From MnTg04 sp964568075 (lineage in GTDB: Bacteria; Pseudomonadota; Gammaproteobacteria; Steroidobacterales; MnTg04): DNA of 64,000 nt. The notes below the pieces were generated by a model, which ran no database searches, was not told where the DNA came from, and worked only from the letters and a program-made list of their open reading frames with translations. This document shows positions 18,219-27,167 of this stretch, one piece after another. Numbering within the stretch: position 1 is the stretch's first letter; every line of letters starts with the position of its first letter. Made by a program: the position numbers and the translations under genes. Where the stretch lies: positions 28,031 through 92,030 of the forward strand of contig CAZMOM010000007.1 of assembly GCA_964568075.1 (NCBI GenBank). The letters are read 5' to 3'.

Positions 18219-19386
18219 TACGCTGACCGCACGCCATATCCTGCATGTCGACATGGATGCGTTTTATGCATCCGTTGAACAACTGGATAATCCGGCACTA
18301 GAAAACAAACCGGTGCTGGTCGGTGGCTCGGGGCCGCGTGGCGTAGTGGCGGCAGCCAGTTATCAGGCCAGAGCATTCGGTGTCGGTTCGGCTATGCCGA
18401 TGCGCCAGGCCTTGCTCTTGTGTCCCGACGCCGAGGTCGTACGACCACGAATTTTCCGCTACCAGCAGGTTTCAAAAATCATTTTCTCGGTGTTCAAGGA
18501 GATTACTCCAATTATTGAAGGGCTCTCTTTGGACGAAGCGTTTCTGGATATAAGCGAAAAAGTTCCTGCTCAGGGCTCGTCGTCGGACATTGCCCGTCGC
18601 GTAAAACAGAGAATTCTCGAAGATACCGGCCTGACTGCGTCAGTGGGCATCGGCCCGAACAAACTTGTCGCCAAAATTGCGTCCGATCTCGAGAAACCCG
18701 ATGGTCTGTGTGAAGTGCTTCCGGAGAAAACGCGTGCGACGCTGGACCCTCTCCCCATTGAAAAGCTTTTCGGTATTGGCCCGAAGACAGCTGCCCGTCT
18801 CCGTGAGGCCTCGGTAAAAACCTTCCGGGATCTGCGAACTGCAAATGATTCAGTACTGGTTCCTGTTTTTGGCCGGTTCGCTCAGCGCATGCGAGAGCGT
18901 GCCGCCGGAGTCGACCAGCGCCCGGTCGGAGAAGACAGCCAGGATAAATCGGTCAGCGCAGAGGAGACGTTTGACCGTGACATCGGTGACCGACATCTGC
19001 TCAACAGGAAGCTTCTGGGGATGACGGAACGAATCGCCGAAAAGATCCGGCGCAATGGCTGGGTTGCCAGTCAGATCGGAATCAAATTACGCCTTCCCAA
19101 CTTTACGACGCTGACCCGGCAGAGGAGTTTCCACCCGCCAAGCAACAGCTGCCGTGAACTCCAGCTGATTGTCGGTGAACTGCTGGATAAATGGCTTACG
19201 GCACACCCAGGTGCCAAACTCAGGCTGTTGGGCGTTGGCGTGTCCGGCCTGGGCGAAAACAATCAGCTGGAGTTGTTCGCCGATGAAAGGCCCGCCAAAA
19301 ACCGAAAAGTGGACGAGCTTTTAGGAGAAGTCTCGGAGAAATTCGGCGCTGCTGCGTTGCGGCGCGGTCATAATGCGGACGAGTAA
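18172..19386 (+). CDS. dinB: DNA polymerase IV (Y family)
   Basis: Translesion polymerase. The palm/finger region has ILHVDMDAFYASVE (metal Asp) and IIEGLSLDEAFLDIS (catalytic Asp-Glu), plus AASYQARAFGVGSAMPMRQAL. A helix-hairpin-helix thumb follows (EKLFGIGPKTAARLREA), then the little-finger domain and a polar tail. ATG 18172 lies inside the upstream DUF4399 gene and lacks a ribosome site. No other ATG/GTG/TTG precedes the conserved core, so either translation is coupled through the overlap or a CTG at 18223 is used. The C-terminus NNQLELFADE is clamp-binding-motif-like (QLELF). Confidence 0.92.
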   Translation: MLRPSTRKSSGSGSGNTLTARHILHVDMDAFYASVEQLDNPALENKPVLVGGSGPRGVVAAASYQARAFGVGSAMPMRQALLLCPDAEVVRPRIFRYQQVSKIIFSVFKEITPIIEGLSLDEAFLDISEKVPAQGSSSDIARRVKQRILEDTGLTASVGIGPNKLVAKIASDLEKPDGLCEVLPEKTRATLDPLPIEKLFGIGPKTAARLREASVKTFRDLRTANDSVLVPVFGRFAQRMRERAAGVDQRPVGEDSQDKSVSAEETFDRDIGDRHLLNRKLLGMTERIAEKIRRNGWVASQIGIKLRLPNFTTLTRQRSFHPPSNSCRELQLIVGELLDKWLTAHPGAKLRLLGVGVSGLGENNQLELFADERPAKNRKVDELLGEVSEKFGAAALRRGHNADE

Positions 19387-19473
19387 ATCGCTCCTGCCCT
19401 TGTCTGAGGACCGGACATACGGGCATCATCGGTGTCGGGCGCCAGACAGAAGACGCCGTAACGCGTACAAGAC

Positions 19474-21108
19474 ATGTACACCAGTTTTTTTGGCTTAAGC
19501 GAGAAACCATTCTCCATCACGCCGGATCCCAGGTACCTGTACCTGAGCGGGCGGCATGCAGATGCGCTGGCTCACCTTCTATACGGGATCACTGAAAGCG
19601 GTGGATTCACTCAGCTAACCGGTGAAGTGGGGACAGGTAAGACCACGCTGCTCAGAAGCCTGCTCGAGCAATTACCTAAAAATGTAGATGTCGCATTAAT
19701 TGTAAACCCGAGGCTCGGGCCAGGGGACTTTCTAAAAACGATTTGCCAGGAGTTACGTGTTTCCGTATCCGGACAAAAGACAGACAAGGATTTCGCCGAT
19801 GCACTAAACCTGCATTTACTTAGCGCTCACGCAGACGGGAGACGCGTCGTACTGATGGTCGATGAGGCGCAAAACCTTACGGTCGATGTGCTCGAACAGA
19901 TCAGGTTGCTCACCAACCTCGAAACCAGCAAGCAAAAACTCCTGCAGATCATCCTGGTCGGCCAACCGGAACTGAGGCAGCTGCTGTCTCGTAGCGATCT
20001 GCGACAACTTGCTCAGCGTATTACCGGAAGATTTCACCTAAAGGCGCTCGACAAAGGCGAGTCAGCAGCCTATCTGCAGCACCGCCTTAAGATAGCAGGC
20101 GTCACGAGTGAAATTTTCAGGGCATCGGCCGTCAGGGAGATATTCCGGCTGTCACACGGAATACCCCGCGTCATCAACGTAATTGCCGACCGTGCATTGC
20201 TGGGAGCTTACACGCGTGAACTCACAACAATCGACGCATCGTTAATTCGCGAGGCCGCGGCAGAAGTTCACGGGCACCCATATCGTCCAGCCTGGTTTCG
20301 CTGGGCTGCTTCGATTTTGTTGCTTGGTGGAACTGCGGCACTTGCATTGGGGATGTCGCATTTGATCGAGCAGAACAAGCCGGACGGTGATGGGCATCAA
20401 CCCATTCTGGAATCCCCCGTTCCTGCGGAATCGGCGGAGCGGTTGATTCTCGTCAAGAAACCGAATGCTGGCGACGAAAACCCCGCGGATGAGTTTCACT
20501 CGGTCTTGCAAAAACACTCAGCCTACACAGGGACCGACTCGGCTTTTGCTGCCCTGATCGGGCTGTGGGGGGGCAGCTATCTGGCCGGAGAGACGCCGGC
20601 CTGTCAGCAGATCGCTGCACAAGGACTGGAGTGTGTATTTCGGCGTGGATCCTGGGCGCATTTACGACAGCACAATCGCCCGGTCATACTCACGCTGCTG
20701 GATAATAACGGCATCGAACACCAGCTCGTACTGCGTTCGCTCGATGGGGGGCTCGCGGAACTGATCATTGGTGAGAACACCAGCAGTGCGTCGACCGACG
20801 CGTTGTCAAGATTCTGGTTTGGCGAGTACCTGCTGATCTGGCGACCGGTATCCATTGATGGAAGGACACTTTCCCTGGGCCTGCGTGGCGATGACATACG
20901 CTGGCTGAGGAGGAATCTCGACTTATTGAATGGCTACTCAACAGCTACCAACAACTCCGACGTTTTCGATCAGGATTTACAGCAAACCGTCCGCGAATTT
21001 CAAAGTTCGAGGCGATTGCTGGTCGATGGCATCGCTGGAACGCAGACGCTGATAGCTCTGACAAGCGCGGTCGCTGAACCCGACACCCCGGTACTGATCA
21101 GGAATTAG
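19474..21108 (+). CDS. gspA: GspA/ExeA-type secretion ATPase with C-terminal peptidoglycan-binding domain
   Basis: The 544-residue inner-membrane protein follows the ExeA plan. An AAA+ domain (about 1-270) carries Walker A GEVGTGKTT, Walker B RRVVLMVDEAQN and QIILVGQPELRQLL. A single membrane helix lies at about 272-292 (AASILLLGGTAALALGMS), then a periplasmic part ending in a PG_binding_1 domain (about 470-535: LRRNLDLLNGY ... LQQTVREFQSSRRLLVDGIAGTQTLIAL). In Aeromonas, ExeA with ExeB places the type II secretin through peptidoglycan. Here it is followed 3 bases later by gspB; no other gsp genes are in the window. Confidence 0.88.
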   Translation: MYTSFFGLSEKPFSITPDPRYLYLSGRHADALAHLLYGITESGGFTQLTGEVGTGKTTLLRSLLEQLPKNVDVALIVNPRLGPGDFLKTICQELRVSVSGQKTDKDFADALNLHLLSAHADGRRVVLMVDEAQNLTVDVLEQIRLLTNLETSKQKLLQIILVGQPELRQLLSRSDLRQLAQRITGRFHLKALDKGESAAYLQHRLKIAGVTSEIFRASAVREIFRLSHGIPRVINVIADRALLGAYTRELTTIDASLIREAAAEVHGHPYRPAWFRWAASILLLGGTAALALGMSHLIEQNKPDGDGHQPILESPVPAESAERLILVKKPNAGDENPADEFHSVLQKHSAYTGTDSAFAALIGLWGGSYLAGETPACQQIAAQGLECVFRRGSWAHLRQHNRPVILTLLDNNGIEHQLVLRSLDGGLAELIIGENTSSASTDALSRFWFGEYLLIWRPVSIDGRTLSLGLRGDDIRWLRRNLDLLNGYSTATNNSDVFDQDLQQTVREFQSSRRLLVDGIAGTQTLIALTSAVAEPDTPVLIRN

Positions 21109-21111
21109 GCG

Positions 21112-21855
21112 ATGTCGTTCATACTCGACGCTCTTCGAAAGTCGGAGACTCAAAACCAGAAACAACTGGGCCCTGGTTTTGCCAATGTCCGCCGCGGAAA
21201 CGCCCGACGGTCGATGCCGGTATGGGTTCCATTACTTGCGCTGCTTTTGATCGTTAACATCATCGCGCTGAGTGTCGCGTTCTGGCCTGACCCAGTGAAA
21301 AATGTGCCCCCCCTTATCGAATCAAATGATGCCGTTGCGATCGATGGCCCGGAAACTGAAACAGTTCCAGGCGGCGAGGCACAAACCCGGGGAGAAATTC
21401 GTCCTTTGTCGCGCGAGATTTCAAGGGGGCAGAGAGCGATCCCCGAATCGCCGATCGACATCCCCGCTGTCGATCAGAAAAATTCCGGTGGCAGCGTACA
21501 AGTGATGTCCGAAGAGGAAATGAATCTTTTTCTGCCGCCGGCGAAGGAAACGATTGGCGTTGCTGACGATCAGCAAACAGGAACTGTTTCGGAACTGCTT
21601 GCGAACGAAATTACCGCCGTAGAGTTGTTACCCGATCTCGCGGAGTTGAGATTGAGGGGCATTCTAACGCTGCCGAAGTTGCACCTGGATGTTCACGTGT
21701 ATAGCGAGACGCAGGCCGACCGGTTTGTCTTTGTCAATATGAAAAAATACCGCGAAGGAGATCGATTACGAGAGGGTCCGTTGCTGGAATCGATCACGCC
21801 ACAGGGCGCGATCATGCAACATCAGGGGCAGCGCTTTGTGGTGATTCAGGATTAA
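21112..21855 (+). CDS. gspB: GspB-type general secretion pathway protein
   Basis: Partner of the preceding ATPase (247 residues). The start MSFILDALRKSE is the family signature. One membrane helix at about 42-60 (VPLLALLLIVNIIALSVAFW) and a variable periplasmic linker lead into the conserved C-terminal GspB domain (about 185-247: LPDLAELRLRGILTLPKL, FVFVNMKKYREGDRL, GAIMQHQGQRFVVIQD), which resembles the HR/PDZ-like part of GspC. It is tightly packed in an operon with gspA and the following fusion gene. Confidence 0.88.
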   Translation: MSFILDALRKSETQNQKQLGPGFANVRRGNARRSMPVWVPLLALLLIVNIIALSVAFWPDPVKNVPPLIESNDAVAIDGPETETVPGGEAQTRGEIRPLSREISRGQRAIPESPIDIPAVDQKNSGGSVQVMSEEEMNLFLPPAKETIGVADDQQTGTVSELLANEITAVELLPDLAELRLRGILTLPKLHLDVHVYSETQADRFVFVNMKKYREGDRLREGPLLESITPQGAIMQHQGQRFVVIQD

Positions 21856-21859
21856 TCCG

Positions 21860-23698
21860 ATGTCAGCTCGGGCGAACGGGATATTGCAGTCGGGCATTTC
21901 TATCCGCTATCTCGATGGCCGCAGAATCTCACGCGCTTTGCGCGCCGGAATGCAAAATGTTATCGCCGACCAGGAAAGATTAAACCGAATCAATGTCTTT
22001 CCCGTTCCGGACGGCGATACCGGTACCAATATGGCGCTGACGATGCAATCCATGATCAGCGCTTTAAACCGGCAGGACCATACGCACATTGGACGGACAC
22101 TGATCACCGCAGCCGACGCTGCACTGGATGGTGCACGGGGTAATTCCGGCGCGATCCTCGCACAGTTTTTCCAGGGCCTGTGCGACTCGGCGGCGCAGTG
22201 CAGGATATTGGATACCAGTCAGTTTTCGCGGGCCGTGAAGACAGGAGCCGAATACGCCGCACAGGCGCTGCAAAAACCGGTAGAGGGCACGATTCTTACC
22301 GTGGTGCGGGACTTTGCACATGCCGTGGCGGATTGGCACCGGAATCATCCAGCGGCGGACTTTATTGCTTTATTGACACGCGGGCTGGAGCAGGCCGAGC
22401 GATCGCTGGCCAACACGCCCAATCAACTCGAAGTGCTGCGCAGGGCGGGTGTGGTCGACGCCGGCGCCCAGGGCTTTGTTGATCTGTTGCAGGGCATTCA
22501 TGATTTCGTCGGCTCCGGCTCGCTGAGGCAATCCTGGGACCTGCCGGACATCGAAGAGGACGAGAGCATGATCAGCGCGGGCGAAGTTGAAGATCTCGAG
22601 TACCGCTTTTGCACCGAATGCATGGTGACCGGCGATGATATCGATCGGCGAAAACTTCGCGAACAATTGTCCGAACTCGGCGGCAGCATGGTCATTGCAG
22701 GAACCCACCGCAAGGTTAAAATTCATATCCACGTTAATAATCCGCAGCAGGTATTCGAAACGGCCGGTCGACACGGTGAAGTCAGCGCGACCAAGGCAGA
22801 CGATATGCATCGGCAGCAGGTTGCGGCCCACGCCGCCGGCAAGGTCGCCATTATTACGGACTCGGCCGCTGACATTCCCGATCAGCAATTCGAGGAACTG
22901 AACATACACATGGTGCCGGTCAGGTTGCATTTTGGGGAGCGGTCCTATCTCGATAAAGTAAGCATCACAGCCGACGAATTTCTCGCTCTTCTGGAAAACC
23001 ACCCGGAACACCCACAAACTTCGCAACCGGCGCCGGGCGACTTTCGCCGGCAGTTTCAGTTCCTTGCCAGTCACTACTCCAGGGTCATATCGATCAGTGT
23101 GACCGGGGAAGGGAGCGGGACCTACCAAGCCGCTGTCGCTGCGGCTCAACGACTACAAAATGACTCGATAATTTGTATCGACAGCCGGAATCTTTCGCTG
23201 GGTCAGGGGCTGGTCGCGATGTACGCGGCCGAGTGTGCGCAGGCCGGTTACGAAGGAGAGCAAATAATCGCCGCGATCAACGATATTATTCCGAAAACAC
23301 GCTCATTCGCACTTCTTGGCGATATCGAGTACACCGTTCGAGGGGGTCGCGTTTCACCTCGCGTCAAGAGACTGGCAGACGCCTTGCATATCTCGCCAGT
23401 CATCACCACCTCGCCAAAAGGCAAAGTGACTCTGGCCAGTTTTCTTCCCGGCCGGAAAAACCTGATCAGAAAGTTTTCGAGATTCGCCAGGCGGAAAATG
23501 GTGAAAGGAAAAAAGTACCGAATTGGTGTGGGACACGTCGGCAGTCCCGACAAAGCCAGACAACTTGCAGCAGAACTAATCGAATCCTGCCCCGATCTGC
23601 ACTCGTATTTCATTACCGAAATCGGAAGTGCTATCGCCTGTCACGGCGGGGCCGGAACGCTCGCTGTTGCGATACAGGAATACGCAGCGCCACTCTAG
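21860..23698 (+). CDS. FakA-like kinase domain fused to FakB-like DegV domain
   Basis: A 612-residue fusion. Residues about 15-215 form a DAK2/FakA nucleotide-binding domain with NVFPVPDGDTGTNMALTM and ARGNSGAILAQFF. Residues about 230-320 match the FakA middle domain (YRFCTECMVTGDDID, IHIHVNNPQQVF). From about 328 a DegV/FakB fold follows (VAIITDSAADIPDQQ, TSQPAPGDFRRQF, SVTGEGSGTYQAA, CHGGAGTLAVAI). In Firmicutes FakA phosphorylates fatty acids held by separate FakB proteins; here both are one chain, as in some proteobacteria. It starts 4 bases after gspB. Fatty acid kinase activity is inferred. Confidence 0.85.
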   Translation: MSARANGILQSGISIRYLDGRRISRALRAGMQNVIADQERLNRINVFPVPDGDTGTNMALTMQSMISALNRQDHTHIGRTLITAADAALDGARGNSGAILAQFFQGLCDSAAQCRILDTSQFSRAVKTGAEYAAQALQKPVEGTILTVVRDFAHAVADWHRNHPAADFIALLTRGLEQAERSLANTPNQLEVLRRAGVVDAGAQGFVDLLQGIHDFVGSGSLRQSWDLPDIEEDESMISAGEVEDLEYRFCTECMVTGDDIDRRKLREQLSELGGSMVIAGTHRKVKIHIHVNNPQQVFETAGRHGEVSATKADDMHRQQVAAHAAGKVAIITDSAADIPDQQFEELNIHMVPVRLHFGERSYLDKVSITADEFLALLENHPEHPQTSQPAPGDFRRQFQFLASHYSRVISISVTGEGSGTYQAAVAAAQRLQNDSIICIDSRNLSLGQGLVAMYAAECAQAGYEGEQIIAAINDIIPKTRSFALLGDIEYTVRGGRVSPRVKRLADALHISPVITTSPKGKVTLASFLPGRKNLIRKFSRFARRKMVKGKKYRIGVGHVGSPDKARQLAAELIESCPDLHSYFITEIGSAIACHGGAGTLAVAIQEYAAPL

Positions 23699-23747
23699 CT
23701 ACTCCCGCTGCAAAAACGCAGGAATTGAACTTGCTCGCGCCAGTCTT

Positions 23748-24467
23748 TCAGTGAGCGGGCCCCGTTTGAAGTTTTTTGTGACAATTTCCACACAGCGCCA
23801 ATAGCTCACTGAATATTTCACCGCGAGCTCGGGCGGATTGCGCCTGCATTCCATTTGCGCCTAGAACGTGGACTCGATTTGCCATGACAGTAAGATTTTC
23901 ATCGGGCTCCCCGGACCTGGAAATCTCCGACGAAGTTAGTGGCACGTCAAACAAAAAATCGCTGCCAGCATTCCACGCCTCATCGGACGGGCCGATCAGT
24001 CCGTCCCACATTCTATCGATCCCCCAAAGATGCCTTTGCATATGGGTGCGTCTGCCGTCGATTTCATGGCGCGGTTTCTGATCGAAGCCAAACATCACTT
24101 CGCTGTTATTCGCCCTGTGGCAGCTGCCACAGGTCTGTGCCATCCCGGTAAGATTTGCGGCCGCATCTTCCAGGTCGGATGAGACCAATACATTCCGTGC
24201 GTATTCCCTCATTTGCGAAACAAACGCCTCCCATCCTGGCGGAAGTCCCGGAGCCGCTTCATGATCTGCCAGCCACGCCGCCGGCTCACGGGCGGCTTCG
24301 AGTTCTCCGGCTACGACAGCAGCCTTGATCGTGCTGATTCGATTCAGATGCTCGTGCATATGCTCTGCAACGTCGAGTCGGAACGCGCCGTCCTCTTGCG
24401 CCATGGCAACTGATCCGACGAAACAACAGACCAGCAGCGCCAATAAAATATTCAACGAAGCGTTCAT
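23748..24467 (-). CDS. periplasmic diheme c-type cytochrome
   Basis: A 239-residue exported protein (signal MNASLNILLALLVCCFVGSVAMA). Two heme motifs, CGSCH (about 112) and CGNCH (about 228), sit in two halves of similar helical layout. Each half begins with a His-containing helix (HMHEHLNRI; HMQRHLWGID) and ends in a CxxCH, suggesting an internal duplication like cytochrome c'-type or diheme cytochromes. AAAGGT lies 6 bases before ATG 24467. The electron partner is unknown; it is convergent with the FakA-FakB fusion. Confidence 0.8.
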   Translation of the reverse strand: MNASLNILLALLVCCFVGSVAMAQEDGAFRLDVAEHMHEHLNRISTIKAAVVAGELEAAREPAAWLADHEAAPGLPPGWEAFVSQMREYARNVLVSSDLEDAAANLTGMAQTCGSCHRANNSEVMFGFDQKPRHEIDGRRTHMQRHLWGIDRMWDGLIGPSDEAWNAGSDFLFDVPLTSSEISRSGEPDENLTVMANRVHVLGANGMQAQSARARGEIFSELLALCGNCHKKLQTGPAH

Positions 24468-24573
24468 AAATGTACCTTTCTTCGTGGTGCGCCAAAAGGC
24501 GGAACTCTTTTTAGACCCAGTCTATCAGTGATACTGGTTGCCCGGCCCAGGAAAGCAGTATAAAACCGGCGTC

Positions 24574-25701
24574 TCAATTTAATGCCTGGTCAAGATCCGC
24601 GATCAGGTCGTCGGGATCTTCGGCACCCACCGATACGCGTAGCATGTTGTCTGGTGCAAGTGTTCGTGGCCCCTCGATTGAGGCGCGATGCTCTATCAGG
24701 GTTTCAACCCCCCCCAGACTCGTCGCCCTTACCATTAATTTCAATCGCCCCAGGACAGCCATCGCCTGTTCGGAATTTTCCCCCGAGCAGAAACTCAGCA
24801 TCGCACCAAAATCCCGCATTTGCCTCGCGGCAAGCTTGTGTCCAGGGTGACTTGCCAGGCCCGGATAATAGACTTTGGACACGTTGTCCTTAGCCAGCAG
24901 ATATTCAGCCAAACGCGTAGCATTCCTAGATTGCGCACTTACCCGCAGCGGCAAGGTCGCCAGGCTTCGCAGCAACAGCCAGCAATCGAATGTGGACGGG
25001 ATGGCACCGCCCTGCACCTGAAATTTTCTGACCCAGGCGATATTTTCGTCTTCATCGCCAGATACGACGACTCCGCCGGTCAGATCGCTGTGACCACCCA
25101 GGTATTTGGTTGCGCTATGAATGACGAGATCGGCACCCAGCGCCAGTGGATTTTGCAACACGGGAGTGGCAAACGTATTGTCACAGGCGAGAATAAGATT
25201 ATTTTCTTTCGTCAACTCAGCCAACGCTGCAATATCACAGATTCGAAGCAATGGATTGGTCGGCGACTCAACCCATAACAGGCGCGTTGTCGGACCGATC
25301 GCCGCCTTGACGACATCAATATCCGTCGTATCGATCGTGCGCACGACGACGCCCCAACGACTGACAACCTCATCAAGCTGCTGCAATGTGCCATGATACG
25401 AGTCACGGCAGGCGAGCAATTCGTCTCCGGTTTCGAGCAAGGAAAAAACCGACAAAGCGGCCGCAGTCCCGGACGAGAAAGCCACAGCCGAAGCCCCGCC
25501 CTCCAGGCTCGCGAGACATTCCTCCAGTTGGTTGCGATTTGGATTCGACGCGCGGGAATAGCTGTACCCGCTGATATGACTGCCATCGGCTTGCCGCAGG
25601 AAATTCGTGGATAAAGTAATCCCCGGGGAAATAGCTCCGCTGCCCGCATCCGGCCGGCGACCGGCATGAATCGCCCGGGTCGCAATCTGGTATTTATCCA
25701 T
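24574..25701 (-). CDS. Cys/Met metabolism PLP-dependent enzyme (cystathionine gamma-synthase-like)
   Basis: A 375-residue fold-type I PLP enzyme. Visible family motifs: ISGYSYSRASNPNRNQLEECLASLEGG, the cofactor-binding FSSGTAAALS, LLWVESPTNPLLRICDI, ACDNTFATP, and the PLP lysine in SATKYLGGHSDLTGG. The end has TSLGGVETLIEHRAS and LRVSVGAEDPDDLIADLDQAL. The family covers cystathionine gamma-synthase, cystathionine lyase and related enzymes; which reaction applies cannot be settled by eye. ATG 25701 has AGGA 8 bases upstream and overlaps the HMCES-type gene by 8 bases, so it is the last gene of a four-gene operon. Confidence 0.88.
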   Translation of the reverse strand: MDKYQIATRAIHAGRRPDAGSGAISPGITLSTNFLRQADGSHISGYSYSRASNPNRNQLEECLASLEGGASAVAFSSGTAAALSVFSLLETGDELLACRDSYHGTLQQLDEVVSRWGVVVRTIDTTDIDVVKAAIGPTTRLLWVESPTNPLLRICDIAALAELTKENNLILACDNTFATPVLQNPLALGADLVIHSATKYLGGHSDLTGGVVVSGDEDENIAWVRKFQVQGGAIPSTFDCWLLLRSLATLPLRVSAQSRNATRLAEYLLAKDNVSKVYYPGLASHPGHKLAARQMRDFGAMLSFCSGENSEQAMAVLGRLKLMVRATSLGGVETLIEHRASIEGPRTLAPDNMLRVSVGAEDPDDLIADLDQALN

Positions 25702-26389
25702 TTTCAGAATCCTGTTTTTGCACACTCGCTTTCTGAATAAGATCCGGACCCTGATTGCCCGGGCTGTTCACCCCCCGGCTAACCGGCCAGGTAAGCATTC
25801 GCCCTGACGGTGCAGGCAATAATGTTGACCTTAGCTGCTCCGGTTCGAGTAGCGTGTCGCTCAGCCATGTTTTCTGTTTTTCATTGTCCAGAATAACCGG
25901 CATACGATGGTGTATTGGCGCAATCAGTTTATTGGCTGTTGTCGTAATGATCGTACACGACTCCAACGCCTGCTCCTGCTCTCCTTTCTCCCACCTTTCC
26001 CACAATCCGGCGAAAACCATCGGCTCCTGGTTCCGCATGCAGATGTAGTGTGGCTGCTTTGGTCCGGAAGTTTTTTGCCATTCGTAAAATCCATTGGCGA
26101 GGATCAGACAACGCCTGCTCTTTAGCGCAGCCCGAAACGATGGCTTGTCGGCCAGCGTTTCTGCCCGTGCGTTAATCATACGATTGCCGATAGATTTTTC
26201 CTTCGACCAGAAGGGCACCAGCCCCCAGTAAAGCATCGCCATACTCGGAACGCCTGCCGTCAGCCTGATGGCCGGAACATCCTGCGTTGGTGCAATGTTA
26301 TAGCGTGGATCGAGAGCGAGGTCGGTCTCGATAGAAAAGTATTCCCGGATCGCTTCGACGGGAGAATAGAAAGCATATCGCCCACACAT
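25694..26389 (-). CDS. SOS-response-associated peptidase / abasic-site crosslinking protein (HMCES/YedK)
   Basis: SRAP proteins bind single-stranded abasic sites covalently through Cys2. This 231-residue product starts MCGRYAFYS with the catalytic cysteine at position 2 after Met removal. It retains YNIAPTQDVPAIR, MINARAETLADKPSFRAAL, LILANGFYEW and HHRMPVIL, the Asn, Glu and His of the active site. It is encoded between an ABC permease (4-base gap) and the PLP enzyme (8-base overlap). Function is confident from family conservation. Confidence 0.93.
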   Translation of the reverse strand: MCGRYAFYSPVEAIREYFSIETDLALDPRYNIAPTQDVPAIRLTAGVPSMAMLYWGLVPFWSKEKSIGNRMINARAETLADKPSFRAALKSRRCLILANGFYEWQKTSGPKQPHYICMRNQEPMVFAGLWERWEKGEQEQALESCTIITTTANKLIAPIHHRMPVILDNEKQKTWLSDTLLEPEQLRSTLLPAPSGRMLTWPVSRGVNSPGNQGPDLIQKASVQKQDSENG

Positions 26390-26393
26390 GCAC

Positions 26394-27167
26394 CTACTCC
26401 CTGATGCCCTTGCCCGTTGTCATCAGATAAAGGCTGCACAAAAATAACAGCGCGATAAAACCAACAATAATTACATAGGCAGAGACGATCGGTATGTCTG
26501 AAACACCGAGAATGCCATATCGAAACGCATTAACCATGTAGAGAATTGGATTGGCCCTCGACACCTGCTGCCAGATATCAGGCAATAAACTGATGCTGTA
26601 AAAAACACCGCCAAGATAGGTCAATGGAGCAAGTACAAAAGTTGGAATTATGGCGATGTCATCGAACTTAGTCGCAAAAATCGCGTTGATTAATCCAGCC
26701 AGCGAAAAAACGATCGAGGTCAGCAGTACGATACTGGCTGTGATCCATACATGTTGCACATTCAGCTCTGTAAAGAACAATGCGATGAAGGTCACCACCA
26801 GCCCCACCAGCAAGCCACGCAACATTCCGCCCGCGACGTGACCGATGATAATGAAGGAATTCGGCAGCGGCGATACCAGCATCTCCTCGATATGTTTGCC
26901 AAATTTCGCCCCAAAAAAAGACGAAACCACGTTGCCATAGGAATTGGTGATCACCGACATCATAATCAGACCGGGCGCTATGAATTGCATGTAATCATAG
27001 CCATCCATCTGCCCGATACGCCGACCAATCAGGTTGCCGAAAATAATAAAGTACAGCGTCATCGTTATCGCAGGCGGCAACAGCGTCTGCATCCAAATGC
27101 GCAGAATGCGCTTGAATTCGCGATAGACTATCGTCTGCAAGCCGATAAGATCTGCCTTAATCTTCAT
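26394..27167 (-). CDS. yadH: ABC-2 permease, YadH type
   Basis: A 257-residue permease with six membrane segments, closely following E. coli YadH: MQTLLPPAITMTLYFIIFGNLIGRRIGQMDGYDYMQFIAPGLIMMSVI, SSFFGAKFGKHIEEMLVSPLP and TFVLAPLTYLGGVFYSISLLPDIWQQVSRANPILYMVNAFRYGILG. It works with the YadG-type ATPase encoded just upstream, whose stop it overlaps by 4 bases. The exported substrate is unknown. Confidence 0.92.
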   Translation of the reverse strand: MKIKADLIGLQTIVYREFKRILRIWMQTLLPPAITMTLYFIIFGNLIGRRIGQMDGYDYMQFIAPGLIMMSVITNSYGNVVSSFFGAKFGKHIEEMLVSPLPNSFIIIGHVAGGMLRGLLVGLVVTFIALFFTELNVQHVWITASIVLLTSIVFSLAGLINAIFATKFDDIAIIPTFVLAPLTYLGGVFYSISLLPDIWQQVSRANPILYMVNAFRYGILGVSDIPIVSAYVIIVGFIALLFLCSLYLMTTGKGIRE

